Source: Methylobacterium currus
GTDB lineage: Bacteria > Pseudomonadota > Alphaproteobacteria > Rhizobiales > Beijerinckiaceae
Assembly (NCBI RefSeq): GCF_003058325.1
Contig: NZ_CP028843.1
Span: 1,665,501-1,729,500 of the forward strand
Direction of reading: 5' to 3'
Length of the DNA: 64,000 bases
Shown here: positions 44,031-52,368 of the stretch, piece by piece
Layout of the letters: each line of letters opens with the position of its first letter
How positions within the stretch are numbered: the first letter of the stretch is position 1
Notes under the pieces: model-generated
Told to the model about the DNA's origin: nothing
Seen by the model: the letters and a program-made list of their open reading frames with translations, nothing else
The model's database searches: none
Program-made: the position numbers and the translations under genes

Positions 44031-44345
44031 CGCGCATTCTCCCGGGTCGCGCCCCGCGTGGTCAGGCGCCCAACCGGCAGAAATCATAACCGGCCAGTGG
44101 GAATCGTCACGGGGCTTCTTCGGACAAGGTTTTTCCTCACCACTCGCCGCCCGTCTTGACCATACACCGCACGACTTAGGTTCGTCTCGACCCTTCATGA
44201 TGCGCCTGAGACACACTTCGCGAGCAACATTGTGGTTCGCCCCTCTCTCCATCTTTTGACATCGAAATGCGCGACGCGTTGAGCGATCTGCTTTCGCGGC
44301 ATCTCAGACAGCCACCATCATGGCGCCCCAGCGATCGGAAGTCGC
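44031..44345. other. Gap between two broken genes
   Basis: About 315 bases between two divergent pseudogenes. Open frames exist but look like shadows; no clear gene or repeat is seen. Confidence 0.45.
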
Positions 44346-44558
44346 ATGCCCCGCTTCTTCTTCTATATCCACGACGGAGAGTAGAGCCGTGACCACGAGG
44401 GGACTGAGTGCGCTAACGTCGAGGAGGCTTGCCGACAGGCGAAGCAGACACTGCCCGCAATAGCCCTCCGACACGTCGCACGTGACGGTGATCATCATAT
44501 GATCTCGATCCTGGTCACCGATGAGATCCGACAACCGGTCTACACCGCCGCCTTGTAG
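44346..44558 (+). pseudogene. DUF6894-like gene interrupted by one TAG
   Basis: The frame reads MPRFFFYIHDGE, then TAG at 44382-44384, then continues in the same frame SRDHEGTECANVEEACRQAK to a TAG at 44556-44558. MPR(F/Y)FF-IHDG followed by D-EGTE is the signature of small DUF6894 proteins common in Methylobacterium and rhizobia. One substitution has created the stop. With 70 codons the length is normal for the family. Confidence 0.7.
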
Positions 44559-44588
44559 TTCAGCGGACTCGTCCTTGGTCGCTGAGGC

Positions 44589-44834
44589 TCATCCGACCGG
44601 CGCCAGCAAAATCGCCGTCGTCACCGCGTTCCGCCGCTGCGGCCCGGTTGCACCGTCCTGCGCCAGCACCTCCGTGCTGTAGGCGTTCGCCAGGACGGCC
44701 GCGGCGACGTCGAGGCGCTTGTCGCCGATCTCCAGCATCGCCGGCTGCGATGGGTCGGCGAGGTAGGCCGCGATCGCTGCGTCGAGCGCGTCGTCGGTCA
44801 GGAGCTTGGCTCGGTAGGCCTCGCCGGCGGTCAT
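44589..44834 (-). CDS. Small hypothetical protein, last gene of a three-gene unit
   Basis: An 81-residue protein (MTAGEAYRAKLLTDDALDAA) with an Ala-rich helical body and DPSQPAMLEIGDKRLDVAAA. It overlaps the zinc-finger/HTH gene by four bases (ATGA), so it is translated with it. No known domain; no membrane segment. Confidence 0.65.
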   Translation of the reverse strand: MTAGEAYRAKLLTDDALDAAIAAYLADPSQPAMLEIGDKRLDVAAAVLANAYSTEVLAQDGATGPQRRNAVTTAILLAPVG

Positions 44835-45625
44835 GATACGACAGCCGCCTCGGCCCGGATGCGGTCTCGCACGTCGGCGATCTCGACCATCCTGGCTTCG
44901 CACAGCGCAGCGATGTCGGACCACACACCCGCCGGCACCCTGCCTTCGCCGCTCGCCCACCGCCGCACCTGGCGATCCGAGATGTTGAGCGCTCGGGCGA
45001 GGTCGCTCTGCCATTGTGTGCCGTACAGGGCGGCACCGACCCGACGCAGCGTCTCGTTCATGCTGTCACCCGTGTTCTGGTTTTGACGCACCGCGTCGAA
45101 CGCGCAGCGCAGGTCAGGACGCGATCGCATCGCCGCGTAGAAGGCTGTGTGAGAAATTCCGACCTCTCGGCACGCTCGGTAGGCGGTAGCGCCAGCCTCG
45201 ACGTGCCGGATGACGGCCGTCACCTCGTCATCAGTGATCGGTGTCTCACGCCCGCTGAGGGCCAGCGCGTGCTCTCGCATCATCGCCCTATGGTAGGGGC
45301 GGCGCTCGACCCGAGCGCTGGCTCGCGATGCCTCTTGGGCGCCGACGACCAGAGAGCGCTGTGCCTCTTCCAGCTTGCCCGCCTCTCGCGTCTTGGTGAC
45401 GGAGGCCGAAAACCGAGCCCGGGTGTCCGAGCCGACGAGGCCTCGCGAGCGCGGCAAGCCGAGTGCATCCTGGTAGGCCTCGACCGAAACGCCGTGCGCC
45501 CGCGGGAGATGGTGACCGAGGCCGCGGAACGCCTTGCCGCACAGCAGGCACTTGAGGCGGTCGCCGGACAGGTAGTCCTCAACCGCCTCGCGCGTCTGGA
45601 AGGGCTTGAGGTCGTCGAGCGTCAC
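44831..45625 (-). CDS. MucR-type zinc finger plus HTH regulator
   Basis: A 264-residue probable DNA-binding protein. Residues about 24-60 carry a complete MucR/Ros-like zinc finger, LKCLLCGKAFRGLGHHLPRA, then HGVSVEAYQDALGLPRSRG. The cysteines and histidines are intact, unlike the two other MucR-like proteins of this window. The central part has a helix-turn-helix-like segment (ATAYRACREVGISHTAFYAA). The C-terminus has a second one (ALNISDRQVRRWASGEGRVP). It overlaps both neighbours by four bases. It probably regulates element genes. Confidence 0.75.
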   Translation of the reverse strand: MTLDDLKPFQTREAVEDYLSGDRLKCLLCGKAFRGLGHHLPRAHGVSVEAYQDALGLPRSRGLVGSDTRARFSASVTKTREAGKLEEAQRSLVVGAQEASRASARVERRPYHRAMMREHALALSGRETPITDDEVTAVIRHVEAGATAYRACREVGISHTAFYAAMRSRPDLRCAFDAVRQNQNTGDSMNETLRRVGAALYGTQWQSDLARALNISDRQVRRWASGEGRVPAGVWSDIAALCEARMVEIADVRDRIRAEAAVVS

Positions 45626-45825
45626 GCCGCGGACCGGGTGACACGCAGGGTGTCGGCGCCGCCGATCTCGGCCGGGATGCTGGCGAAGTCCGCGTATCCG
45701 GCGTCTCGCGCCATGCAGTCGAGGGCGTCGGCTTCCGACATGGCCGGGCCGTCATAGAGGACGATGCCGGTCTCGGTCTGCTCGACGGTGTAGTGGAAGA
45801 TGGTGGCAGCTTCGGTCTTGATCAT
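45622..45825 (-). CDS. Small hypothetical protein, first gene of the unit
   Basis: A 67-residue protein (MIKTEAATIFHYTVEQTETG) with AGGAGA upstream. The predicted fold is a small alpha/beta domain (GIVLYDGPAMSEADALDCMA). It overlaps the following regulator gene by four bases. No known family. Confidence 0.65.
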   Translation of the reverse strand: MIKTEAATIFHYTVEQTETGIVLYDGPAMSEADALDCMARDAGYADFASIPAEIGGADTLRVTRSAA

Positions 45826-45877
45826 AGCGGGTCTCCTACCCATCCCGGCGGGGCCGTTCCCTTCATATGTCCTGAAA

Positions 45878-46285
45878 TTAGGACGCTCTATTGGGCGATG
45901 CAAGCGCTTTTTTCCCGACCTCCCACACCGCCACCATGCCCAGCATCTTCACCGGCTCATGCCGATAGGCGGTCCACTTCCCGAGCTTAATCCACTCGGG
46001 CGTGACCTCGTGCACGTCGACCGAGAGGGGCATGAGGATCCCGCAAAAATCGCCCCGCACCGTGCCGGTCGTCGGGCCGACGCCGAACAGCCGGAGCGTG
46101 TCCCAGCCCGCGGCGTGCGCCTGCATGCCCCACCGCTCGACGAACTCCTGGCAGCGCAGGTGCGTCTCGGCCCATTCATCGGGGCGGAGGCCGGGACAGG
46201 GAGGCATGCCGGGGGAGAGGCTGGCGAGGCCGCGAGACCATTCGAGAACGGCGGGTGGGACCGTGGCTTCGGGCATGCCATCCAT
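45878..46285 (-). CDS. Hypothetical protein next to attR
   Basis: A 135-residue protein (MDGMPEATVPPAVLEWSRGL) with PDEWAETHLRCQEFVERWGM and HAAGWDTLRLFGVGPTTGTV. The middle looks like a small cytoplasmic domain, and the C-terminus has EWIKLGKWTAYRHEPVKMLG. The start could be the ATG three codons downstream. It is the last element gene before the att repeat. Confidence 0.68.
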   Translation of the reverse strand: MDGMPEATVPPAVLEWSRGLASLSPGMPPCPGLRPDEWAETHLRCQEFVERWGMQAHAAGWDTLRLFGVGPTTGTVRGDFCGILMPLSVDVHEVTPEWIKLGKWTAYRHEPVKMLGMVAVWEVGKKALASPNRAS

Positions 46286-46376
46286 CTAGACAGGAAGCCG
46301 AAAAAAGGGAGTTGGTTCAATGACCATCTAGACGCTATTTTGAATGCCTAAGTGATTGATTTTAAACATTTTGTTG

Positions 46377-46429
46377 GCGGACTCTGACTCCGTTAGTCGT
46401 GGTTCGAATCCACGTCCCCCAGCCACCTT
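46377..46429 (+). repeat. attR: second copy of the 53-bp tRNA-Gln repeat
   Basis: Identical to 13786-13838 over 53 bases; upstream of it the tRNA 5' half is absent, so this is not a functional tRNA. It marks the right end of a 32.6-kb element. A second integrase gene follows 70 bases later, in the same orientation and spacing as at attL. Confidence 0.93.
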
Positions 46430-46498
46430 ATTCTTCAGGAACTTAGCGCTCGATCTTCAACCGGGTTGGCAAGCGGTTAGACAAACCTGCCTGCACGG

Positions 46499-47374
46499 TT
46501 AGACACTCCCCTCGCGCTTCCTGTTCTCCTCATCCAGTTTGGTCACCACGCCGCGCAGCTTCGGCTCGAGGTCGGCCTCCCGTGAGTAATGCGCCGCCAT
46601 GCCCTCGGTCTCCTGACCGAGCATGTCGGCGATCGTGCGCGTGTCGAAGCCGAGCCGGCGCATCTGCGTCGCGGCAGTGTGGCGCAGACCGTGGAAGGTG
46701 AGGCCGTCCGCCACCCGGCCCGCGGCCTCCAGCGTCCGGATCAGCCGGAAGAACGAGCCGCGAAAGCCGTTCTCGGCCCAGGGCTCCCCGCGGCTGTTGA
46801 CCAGCAAGGTCGCGGCGGCGTGCGCCGGCAGGCGATGCAGGGCTGCCACCACCACCTCGGGCGCCTTGACCACCACCACCTTCCCCGATTTCGCCGAGAT
46901 CCGGGTCCGCGTGCCGGCCGTCCGGTTCCAGCTGTCGCGCCCGGCGGCCAGCGCCTCGCCCTTCGGGCGGCGCAGCTTGCGCACATCCCGCACCGGGTTC
47001 GTGGCGGCCAGCTCGAACTCGATCCCGTGCGCGAAGACGACGGAGACCACCGACAGCACGTAGTTGGCGAAGCGGCGGCCCTTCTGCGTCTGCGCCTTGT
47101 CGCGCAGGCCGGCCACGAAGGAGCGGCTCCAGCGCGTCAGCACCACGTCGTGGAGCGGCGCCAGGTAGTCGAGCACGGCCTGGTAGTCCTTGCGCGTGCG
47201 CGGCGCGAGGTCCTTTGGGAAGCGAGGGCTCGCCCGGTAGGAGGTCACCAGCGCACCCCAGGTGCCGGGCCGCTCCGCCGGTTCCCCCGCAATCCGTGCC
47301 CGGGCTTCCTGCAGGGCCTGCCACCATTCCGGCGAGCCGAGAGCGTGCGGCGGCGTGAGTCGCGTGCCCGTCAC
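46499..47374 (-). pseudogene. Second tyrosine integrase, decayed
   Basis: A 291-residue remnant of a phage-type integrase. The core-binding part is present (TWGALVTSYRASPRFPKDLA, PRTRKDYQAVLDYLAPLHDV), as is the late catalytic box (LTFHGLRHTAATQMRRLGFD, TRTIADMLGQETEGMAAHYS with Tyr). The segment that normally holds the first catalytic Arg is missing: sequence jumps from RRPKGEALAAGRDSWN to TRTRISAKSGK. The 5' end is also lost, because a stop lies five codons upstream of the GTG next to an IS fragment. It is unlikely to be functional. Confidence 0.78.
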
Positions 47375-47394
47375 CCGGTCATAGGCTTAGGGTC

Positions 47395-47880
47395 TAAAAC
47401 CGTTCAAGGCATGGCAATGATGAGAGAAATGTGATTCCAAACACCTCCCGGGAGGAGGATATGGCAGAGCTGTTCTGGCTGTCTGACGAGCAGTGGCAGG
47501 CGATCGCGCCGTTCATGCCCACCAACCAGCCCGGCGCTCGTCGCAAGGACGACCGCACCATCCTGTCGGGCATCCTGCACGTCATCAAGTCCGGCTGCCG
47601 CTGGAAAGACTCTCCGTGCGAGTACGGTCCCCCCACCACCGTCTACAACCGCTTCAACAGATTGTCGCGCCGCCGCTTCTGGACCGGCATGCTGGAAGCC
47701 CTGGCCAAGGCCGGATGGTCGGGCGAAGCGGCTGCCCTCGATGCGACCGACGTCAAAGCCCAGCGCGCCGCCCACGGCGCAAAAGGGGGGGCGTGAGCAG
47801 GCGATCGGCCTCTCGCGAGCGGGCCCGACCACCAAGATCCATGTCCTCACCGACGTGATCGGGAGCCAAGGGATCCGGAG
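47395..47880 (+). mobile_element. Truncated IS5-family element
   Basis: A 5' IS fragment with the first reading frame complete and only the beginning of the second. Its left side cuts the integrase 5' end. Its right side is lost near 47880, just before the oxidase operon. Exact ends cannot be set because no terminal repeat pair remains. Confidence 0.7.
47461..47796 (+). CDS. IS5-family transposase, first frame (orfA)
   Basis: A 111-residue protein (MAELFWLSDEQWQAIAPFMP) with GRRKDDRTILSG-type text and SGCRWKDSPCEYGPPTTVYN, typical of the N-terminal half of IS5-family transposases. It contains the first catalytic Asp (ALDATDVKAQRAAHG). The frame ends just after AAAAGGGGGGG (47779-47789), a run suited to ribosomal slippage. 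In the alternative frame REQAIGLSRAGPTTKIHVLT continues the transposase, then sense is lost. The enzyme cannot be complete. Confidence 0.75.
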   Translation: MAELFWLSDEQWQAIAPFMPTNQPGARRKDDRTILSGILHVIKSGCRWKDSPCEYGPPTTVYNRFNRLSRRRFWTGMLEALAKAGWSGEAAALDATDVKAQRAAHGAKGGA

Positions 47881-47924
47881 ATCGTCGTCCTCACGGTCGA
47901 CTGGACGGGCGTTGGCGAAGTGGA

Positions 47925-48257
47925 TCACTGGCCCGCGAGCACATTCAATCGGGTGAGGAGTGTATAGCTCGCCTCCGCGGTCATGATCGCGGCGAAGATT
48001 AGGATCGCGATCGGCGGGGCCAGGATCGCGTAGATCAGGGCCAGCCGCTCCCAAGCGAGATGCATGAACACCGCCACGATCAGTCCCGCCTTGACGACCA
48101 TGAACAGCAGGATCAGCGACCAGCGCAGGGCGCCCTGAACGTGAAAATAGTCGACGAGGTAGGAGCAAGCACTCAGCACGAACAGCCAGCCCCAGACGAG
48201 CAGGTAGAGTCGAATCGAGTGGCCGTGGTCGGTCCCTTGGCTCGCGACGGGGTGCAT
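47925..48257 (-). CDS. Cytochrome oxidase subunit IV-like protein
   Basis: A 110-residue membrane protein with three helices (YLLVWGWLFVLSACSYLVDY, LILLFMVVKAGLIVAVFMHL, ALIYAILAPPIAILIFAAIM). VKAGLIVAVFMHL-WE is typical of prokaryotic COX4/CtaF-CyoD subunits, which help assemble haem-copper oxidases. It is the last gene of the oxidase operon, ten bases after subunit III, and next to an IS fragment. Confidence 0.88.
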   Translation of the reverse strand: MHPVASQGTDHGHSIRLYLLVWGWLFVLSACSYLVDYFHVQGALRWSLILLFMVVKAGLIVAVFMHLAWERLALIYAILAPPIAILIFAAIMTAEASYTLLTRLNVLAGQ

Positions 48258-48266
48258 ACCGTCCTC

Positions 48267-48989
48267 CTACCAGAGATAGAACAACGCAAAGATAAAAACC
48301 CAGACGAGATCGACGAAGTGCCAGTAGAGGCCTGCGATCTCGACGTTCTCGTATCGTCCGCGCTGGCTGGTGAAGAAACCGCGCCGTCCCACGTCGAAAT
48401 CGCCCCGCCAGACCTTGCGGGCGATGATGGCCAGGACGATGACCCCGATGGTGACGTGGGTCCCGTGGAAGCCGGTGATCATGAAGAAGGTCGAACCGAA
48501 CTGGTGCGCCCCCCAGGGATTCGTCCAGGGCCGGACGCCCTCGCGGATCAGCTTCGTCCACTCGAAGGCCTGCATGCCGACGAAGGTCGCGCCCAGGACA
48601 GCCGTCGCGAGCATCAGCAGCGCCGTGGCGCGGCGGTTCCGCTTGTAGGCTTGGGCGACCGCCATGGCCATCGTGCCGCTGCTCGAGATGAGAACGAAGG
48701 TCATGATCGCGATCAGGATCAGGGGCAGCTCGGTGCCGCCGATCTCCAGGGCGAAGACCTCGCTGGGGTTCGGCCAGGGCACCGTCGTCGACATGCGCAC
48801 GGTCATGTAGCCGATCAGGAAGCAGCCGAACACGAAGGTGTCGCTGAGCAGGAAGATCCACATCATGGCCTTGCGCCACGAGGCCCCCGCGAAGGCCTGG
48901 CGGTCGGCGGCCCATTCGCCGGAGAAGCGCCGCCATCGGCTCGGCGGACCATCGGCGGTCGGGAGGGGGCGCAGAACGGTCTCTGTCAT
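48267..48989 (-). CDS. coxP: Alternative cytochrome c oxidase subunit III (CoxP-like)
   Basis: A 240-residue subunit III with seven predicted helices: MWIFLLSDTFVFGCFLIGYM, LILIAIMTFVLISSSGTMAM, and others. GSTFFMITGFHGTHVTIGVI and the final YWHFVDLVWVFIFALFYLW are hallmark sequences. It stabilises subunit I and proton uptake. The ATG at 48987-48989 begins MTETVLRPLP. The symbol follows the Bradyrhizobium coxMNOP arrangement and is an inference from gene order. Confidence 0.88.
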   Translation of the reverse strand: MTETVLRPLPTADGPPSRWRRFSGEWAADRQAFAGASWRKAMMWIFLLSDTFVFGCFLIGYMTVRMSTTVPWPNPSEVFALEIGGTELPLILIAIMTFVLISSSGTMAMAVAQAYKRNRRATALLMLATAVLGATFVGMQAFEWTKLIREGVRPWTNPWGAHQFGSTFFMITGFHGTHVTIGVIVLAIIARKVWRGDFDVGRRGFFTSQRGRYENVEIAGLYWHFVDLVWVFIFALFYLW

Positions 48990-49009
48990 GATGCGTCGTC
49001 CCGAGGTTG

Positions 49010-49714
49010 TTAGGCCGGCGGCCGGCACAGGACATCGATCAGACCCGACCACGGCGTCCGGAACAGGATGCCGAAGGCCACGAGCCAGATCACCAGAAGG
49101 GCATCCCAGTAGAGGGTACACAGCCCGATGCTCCGGACGAGGCCTGCGGGCGACCCCGTCCGCGCCGCGCCGCAGGCGATCCGCGCGAGGGCCGCGAGCC
49201 CGCCCGCGAGGTGCAAGCCATGCAGCAGCGTGATCAGGACGAAGAAGGAGCCGGCCGCATCGACCGTGCGGCCGGCCCCCGCCTCCCAGATCAACCGCCA
49301 AGCGAGGCCCTGCCCACCGAGGAAGACGAGGCTCGCCGCGGCGGCGGCAAGCAGATTCGCGCGCGCGTCCGCCTCCGCTCCTCGGCGCGCCGCCCGCTCG
49401 GCCCGGTGGAGCAGCAAGCTCGCCAGCCCGAGAAAGCCGGTTGTGAGCCAGAGGAGGCGCGGGTCGAGAGGGACCCCGGCGCTGCCCGGCGGCACGCGCA
49501 TGCCGTAGGCCGCGACGAGCAGCGCGAAGAGCAAGCCGACCACCGCCAAAAAGGCCCCGAGGCCCAGCCTGGCCGTCGGCTCGATTTCCCCAGCCGCCGG
49601 CCGGCTGAGGAGAGGGCCCGCGCTGAGCCAGGGCTTGGCGGCGAGGTGCTGCCGGGCGAGCCAGCGCCCCGAAAGGGCGCCGAGGCCCGCGAGGTAGACG
49701 AGGACGAGGCTCAC
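49010..49714 (-). CDS. coxO: Divergent subunit III-like protein (CoxO-like)
   Basis: A 234-residue membrane protein starting at GTG and overlapping the subunit I stop by four bases. It resembles subunit III but is divergent: the early helices are shortened (LGLGAFLAVVGLLFALLVAA) and the family's FHGxHV motif appears as LLHGLHLAGGLAALARI. It ends LYWDALLVIWLVAFGILF, where the typical YWHFVD has lost its His. Operons of the coxMNOP type carry two such III-like genes. It may be structural only. Confidence 0.78.
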   Translation of the reverse strand: MSLVLVYLAGLGALSGRWLARQHLAAKPWLSAGPLLSRPAAGEIEPTARLGLGAFLAVVGLLFALLVAAYGMRVPPGSAGVPLDPRLLWLTTGFLGLASLLLHRAERAARRGAEADARANLLAAAAASLVFLGGQGLAWRLIWEAGAGRTVDAAGSFFVLITLLHGLHLAGGLAALARIACGAARTGSPAGLVRSIGLCTLYWDALLVIWLVAFGILFRTPWSGLIDVLCRPPA

Positions 49715-51477
49715 GGCGCAGCCCCCGCGGCGTGGACGGGCTGGTTCTGGGGCACGAAGTCCTCCGCCGCCCCCGGCACGCTGTAATCGTAGGGCCAGCG
49801 ATAGACGACCGGCAGGCGGGCGCCCCAGTTGCCGTGCCGCGGCGGCGTGTCGGGCGTTTGCCATTCCAGAGTGGTGGCGTGCCACGGATTGCCGCCGGCC
49901 GGCACGCCGTGGCGGAGGCTGCGGATCAGGTTCGCCACGAACACCACTTGGACCGCGCCGACCACGAAGGCCACCACGCTGATGAAGGCATTGAGGGACG
50001 CGGCCGATGCCGGGATGAAGCCGAGCCCCGTGATCTCGAAGTACCGCCGCGGAACGCCGAGCAGTCCGAGATAGTGCATCGGAAAGAAGATCAGGTAGGC
50101 GCCCAGGAACGTCACCCAGAAGTGCAACAGGCCGAGCCGCTCGTCGAGCATCCGGCCGGTCACCTTGGGGTACCAGTGATAGATCCCGCCGAAGATCACG
50201 AGGATCGGGGCGACCCCCATGACCATGTGGAAATGGGCGACGACGAACAGCGTGTCCGACAACGGCACGTCGACCACCACGTTGCCGAGGAAGAGGCCGG
50301 TCAGGCCGCCGTTCAGGAAGGTGACGATGAAGGCGATCGCGAACAGCATCGGGACCGTCAGGTGGATGTCCCCGCGCCAGAGCGTCAACACCCAGTTGTA
50401 GACCTTGATAGCGGTCGGCACTGCGATGACCAAGGTCGTGGTCGCGAAGAAGAACCCAAAGTACGGGTTCATCCCGCTCACGTACATATGGTGTGCCCAA
50501 ACCACGAAGCTGAGCCCGCCGATGGCGATGATGGCCCAAACCATCATGCGATACCCAAATATGTTCTTGCGCGCATGGGTGCTGATCAGATCGGAGACGA
50601 TGCCGAACGCGGGAAGCGCGACGATGTAGACCTCCGGATGGCCGAAGAACCAGAACAGGTGCTGGAACAGGATTGGCGTGCCGCCGCCGTAGTGCAGGCG
50701 CTGGCCGGCCTCGATGATCATCGGCATGAAGAAGCTCGTGCCGAGCAGCCGATCGAGGAGCATCATGACGGCCCCGACGAACAGCGCCGGAAAGGCGAGC
50801 AGCGCCAGGACCGTCGCAGTGAAGATGCCCCAGATCGTCAGGGGCATGCGCATCATCGTCATGCCGGGCGCGCGCGCCTGCAGCACGGTCACCACGTAGT
50901 TCACGCCCCCCATGGTGAAGCCGATGATGAACAGGATGAGCGAGGCGAGCATCAGCACGATGCCCCATTCCTGGCCCGGGGTGCCCGAGAGGATGGCCTG
51001 CGGCGGATAGAGGGTCCAGCCGGCCCCGGTCGGCCCGCCCGGCGCGAAGAAGCTCGCCACCAGCACCAGCACGGCGAGCAGATAGATCCAGTAGCTCAGC
51101 ATGTTCACGTAGGGAAACACCATGTCCCGCGCGCCGATCATCAGCGGGATGAGGTAATTGCCGAAGCCGCCGAGGAACACGGCGGTGAGGAGGTAAACCA
51201 CCATGATCATCCCGTGCATGGTGATGATCTGATAGTATTCGGCCGGTCCGAGGAACGGAAATAGGCCCGGAAATCCGAGCTGGAGCCGGATCAGCCAGGA
51301 CAGGACGAGCGCGACGAAGCCGATCGCCAGCGCGGTGCCGGAGTACTGGATGGCGATGACCTTGGCATCCTGGCTGAAGACGTAGCGGGTCAGCCAGCTA
51401 TGCGGATGGTAGAGCTCGGCCTCGTCCGGCTCCGAACCGGGGAAGGGGCCGGCGGCCCCGATCGGCGTATCGACCAT
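49711..51477 (-). CDS. coxN: Alternative cytochrome c oxidase subunit I
   Basis: A 588-residue, 12-helix catalytic subunit. Haem and copper ligands are visible: ITMHGMIMV (low-spin haem His), the crosslinked His-Tyr in FFGHPEVYIVALPAFG with the D/K-channel Glu of type A oxidases, WAHHMYVSGM (CuB), and VAHFHMVMGV (haem a3 and low-spin ligands). It reduces oxygen to water and pumps protons. It is preceded by the CuA subunit II gene and followed by III-like genes. The long C-terminal tail (NPWHATTLEWQTPDTPPRHG) is common to cytochrome c oxidases. Confidence 0.95.
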   Translation of the reverse strand: MVDTPIGAAGPFPGSEPDEAELYHPHSWLTRYVFSQDAKVIAIQYSGTALAIGFVALVLSWLIRLQLGFPGLFPFLGPAEYYQIITMHGMIMVVYLLTAVFLGGFGNYLIPLMIGARDMVFPYVNMLSYWIYLLAVLVLVASFFAPGGPTGAGWTLYPPQAILSGTPGQEWGIVLMLASLILFIIGFTMGGVNYVVTVLQARAPGMTMMRMPLTIWGIFTATVLALLAFPALFVGAVMMLLDRLLGTSFFMPMIIEAGQRLHYGGGTPILFQHLFWFFGHPEVYIVALPAFGIVSDLISTHARKNIFGYRMMVWAIIAIGGLSFVVWAHHMYVSGMNPYFGFFFATTTLVIAVPTAIKVYNWVLTLWRGDIHLTVPMLFAIAFIVTFLNGGLTGLFLGNVVVDVPLSDTLFVVAHFHMVMGVAPILVIFGGIYHWYPKVTGRMLDERLGLLHFWVTFLGAYLIFFPMHYLGLLGVPRRYFEITGLGFIPASAASLNAFISVVAFVVGAVQVVFVANLIRSLRHGVPAGGNPWHATTLEWQTPDTPPRHGNWGARLPVVYRWPYDYSVPGAAEDFVPQNQPVHAAGAAP

Positions 51478-51489
51478 GGCACCGTCCTC

Positions 51490-52329
51490 TCAGCGGTCAT
51501 CGGCGACGCGACGAAGGGCAGCGTCGCGGGGCGCCCGCTCAGGGCGGGCGGCGAAGTTCGAGAACGTCTTCTGCTGGTCGAGCCAGGATCGATACTGGGG
51601 CTCCGGCTCGACGACGACGCGGCCCCGCATCGCGTAGTGGTTGGTGCCGCACACCTCGTTGCAGATCGCCTCGAAGGTGCCGGTCCGGGTCGGCGTGAAC
51701 CAGAAGTAGGTCACCATCCCGGGGATGATGTCCATCTTGGCCCGGAACTCGGGAACGTAGAAGTCGTGCACCACGTCGAACGAGCGCAGCAGGACCTTCA
51801 CGGGCCGCGCGAGGGGCAGGTGCAGGTCGTCGCCGTCGACGATGACGTCGTCCTTGCCGGCCGGGTCGTGCGGATCGAGACCGAGCGGGTTCTCGTCGCT
51901 GACGAATTCGGTTGCGGCGGCCCCGAGGCGCCCGTCGGCGCCCGGCAGGCGGTAGCTCCAGCGCCATTGCTGGGCGACGATTTCGACCTCCGCGGCATCG
52001 GCCGGAACCCGTACGAACTGCGCCCAGACGGCGAGGCCCGGGGCCAGCATCGCGGCGACGCCGATTGCGGTGATCGCCGTAAGCCAGCCCTCCAGCCGCC
52101 GGCTCTCCGGCTCGTAGGAGGCCTTCTGCCCAGGCCGGTGCCGGAAGCGAGCGACGCAGTAGGCGACGAACAGCACCAGGATCGTGAAGACTGCGCCGGT
52201 GATCCAGAACGTGATGATCAGCGTCGTGTCGATGTAGCCCCAGTTCGACGCGATCGGGGTCCACCACCACGGGCTCAGGACATGGAAGGCGATCGAGCCG
52301 AGAGCGATCAGCACGAGGACGAGCGCCAT
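51490..52329 (-). CDS. coxM: Alternative cytochrome c oxidase subunit II
   Basis: A 279-residue protein with two N-terminal helices and a periplasmic cupredoxin domain. The CuA ligands are complete: DVVHDFYVPEF (His) and the ICNEVCGTNHYAM set (Cys, Glu, Cys, His, Met; about residues 220-233). This marks a cytochrome c oxidase rather than a quinol oxidase. I chose the ATG at 52327-52329 because AGGAGA lies six bases upstream, rather than the ATG eleven codons earlier. It opens the coxMNOP-like operon after a DUF2189 gene. Confidence 0.93.
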   Translation of the reverse strand: MALVLVLIALGSIAFHVLSPWWWTPIASNWGYIDTTLIITFWITGAVFTILVLFVAYCVARFRHRPGQKASYEPESRRLEGWLTAITAIGVAAMLAPGLAVWAQFVRVPADAAEVEIVAQQWRWSYRLPGADGRLGAAATEFVSDENPLGLDPHDPAGKDDVIVDGDDLHLPLARPVKVLLRSFDVVHDFYVPEFRAKMDIIPGMVTYFWFTPTRTGTFEAICNEVCGTNHYAMRGRVVVEPEPQYRSWLDQQKTFSNFAARPERAPRDAALRRVADDR

Positions 52330-52368
52330 CTGTCGTCTCCTGCGCGCAGGGGTAAGACGCAATCGGCG

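Noticed and set aside
44304..44534. Minus-strand 76-residue frame
   Set aside because: It is antisense to the DUF6894-like relic, whose plus-strand reading explains the region better.
46377..46429. A second tRNA-Gln gene
   Set aside because: Only the 3' part is present; the acceptor 5' strand and D arm are missing, so it is an att duplicate.
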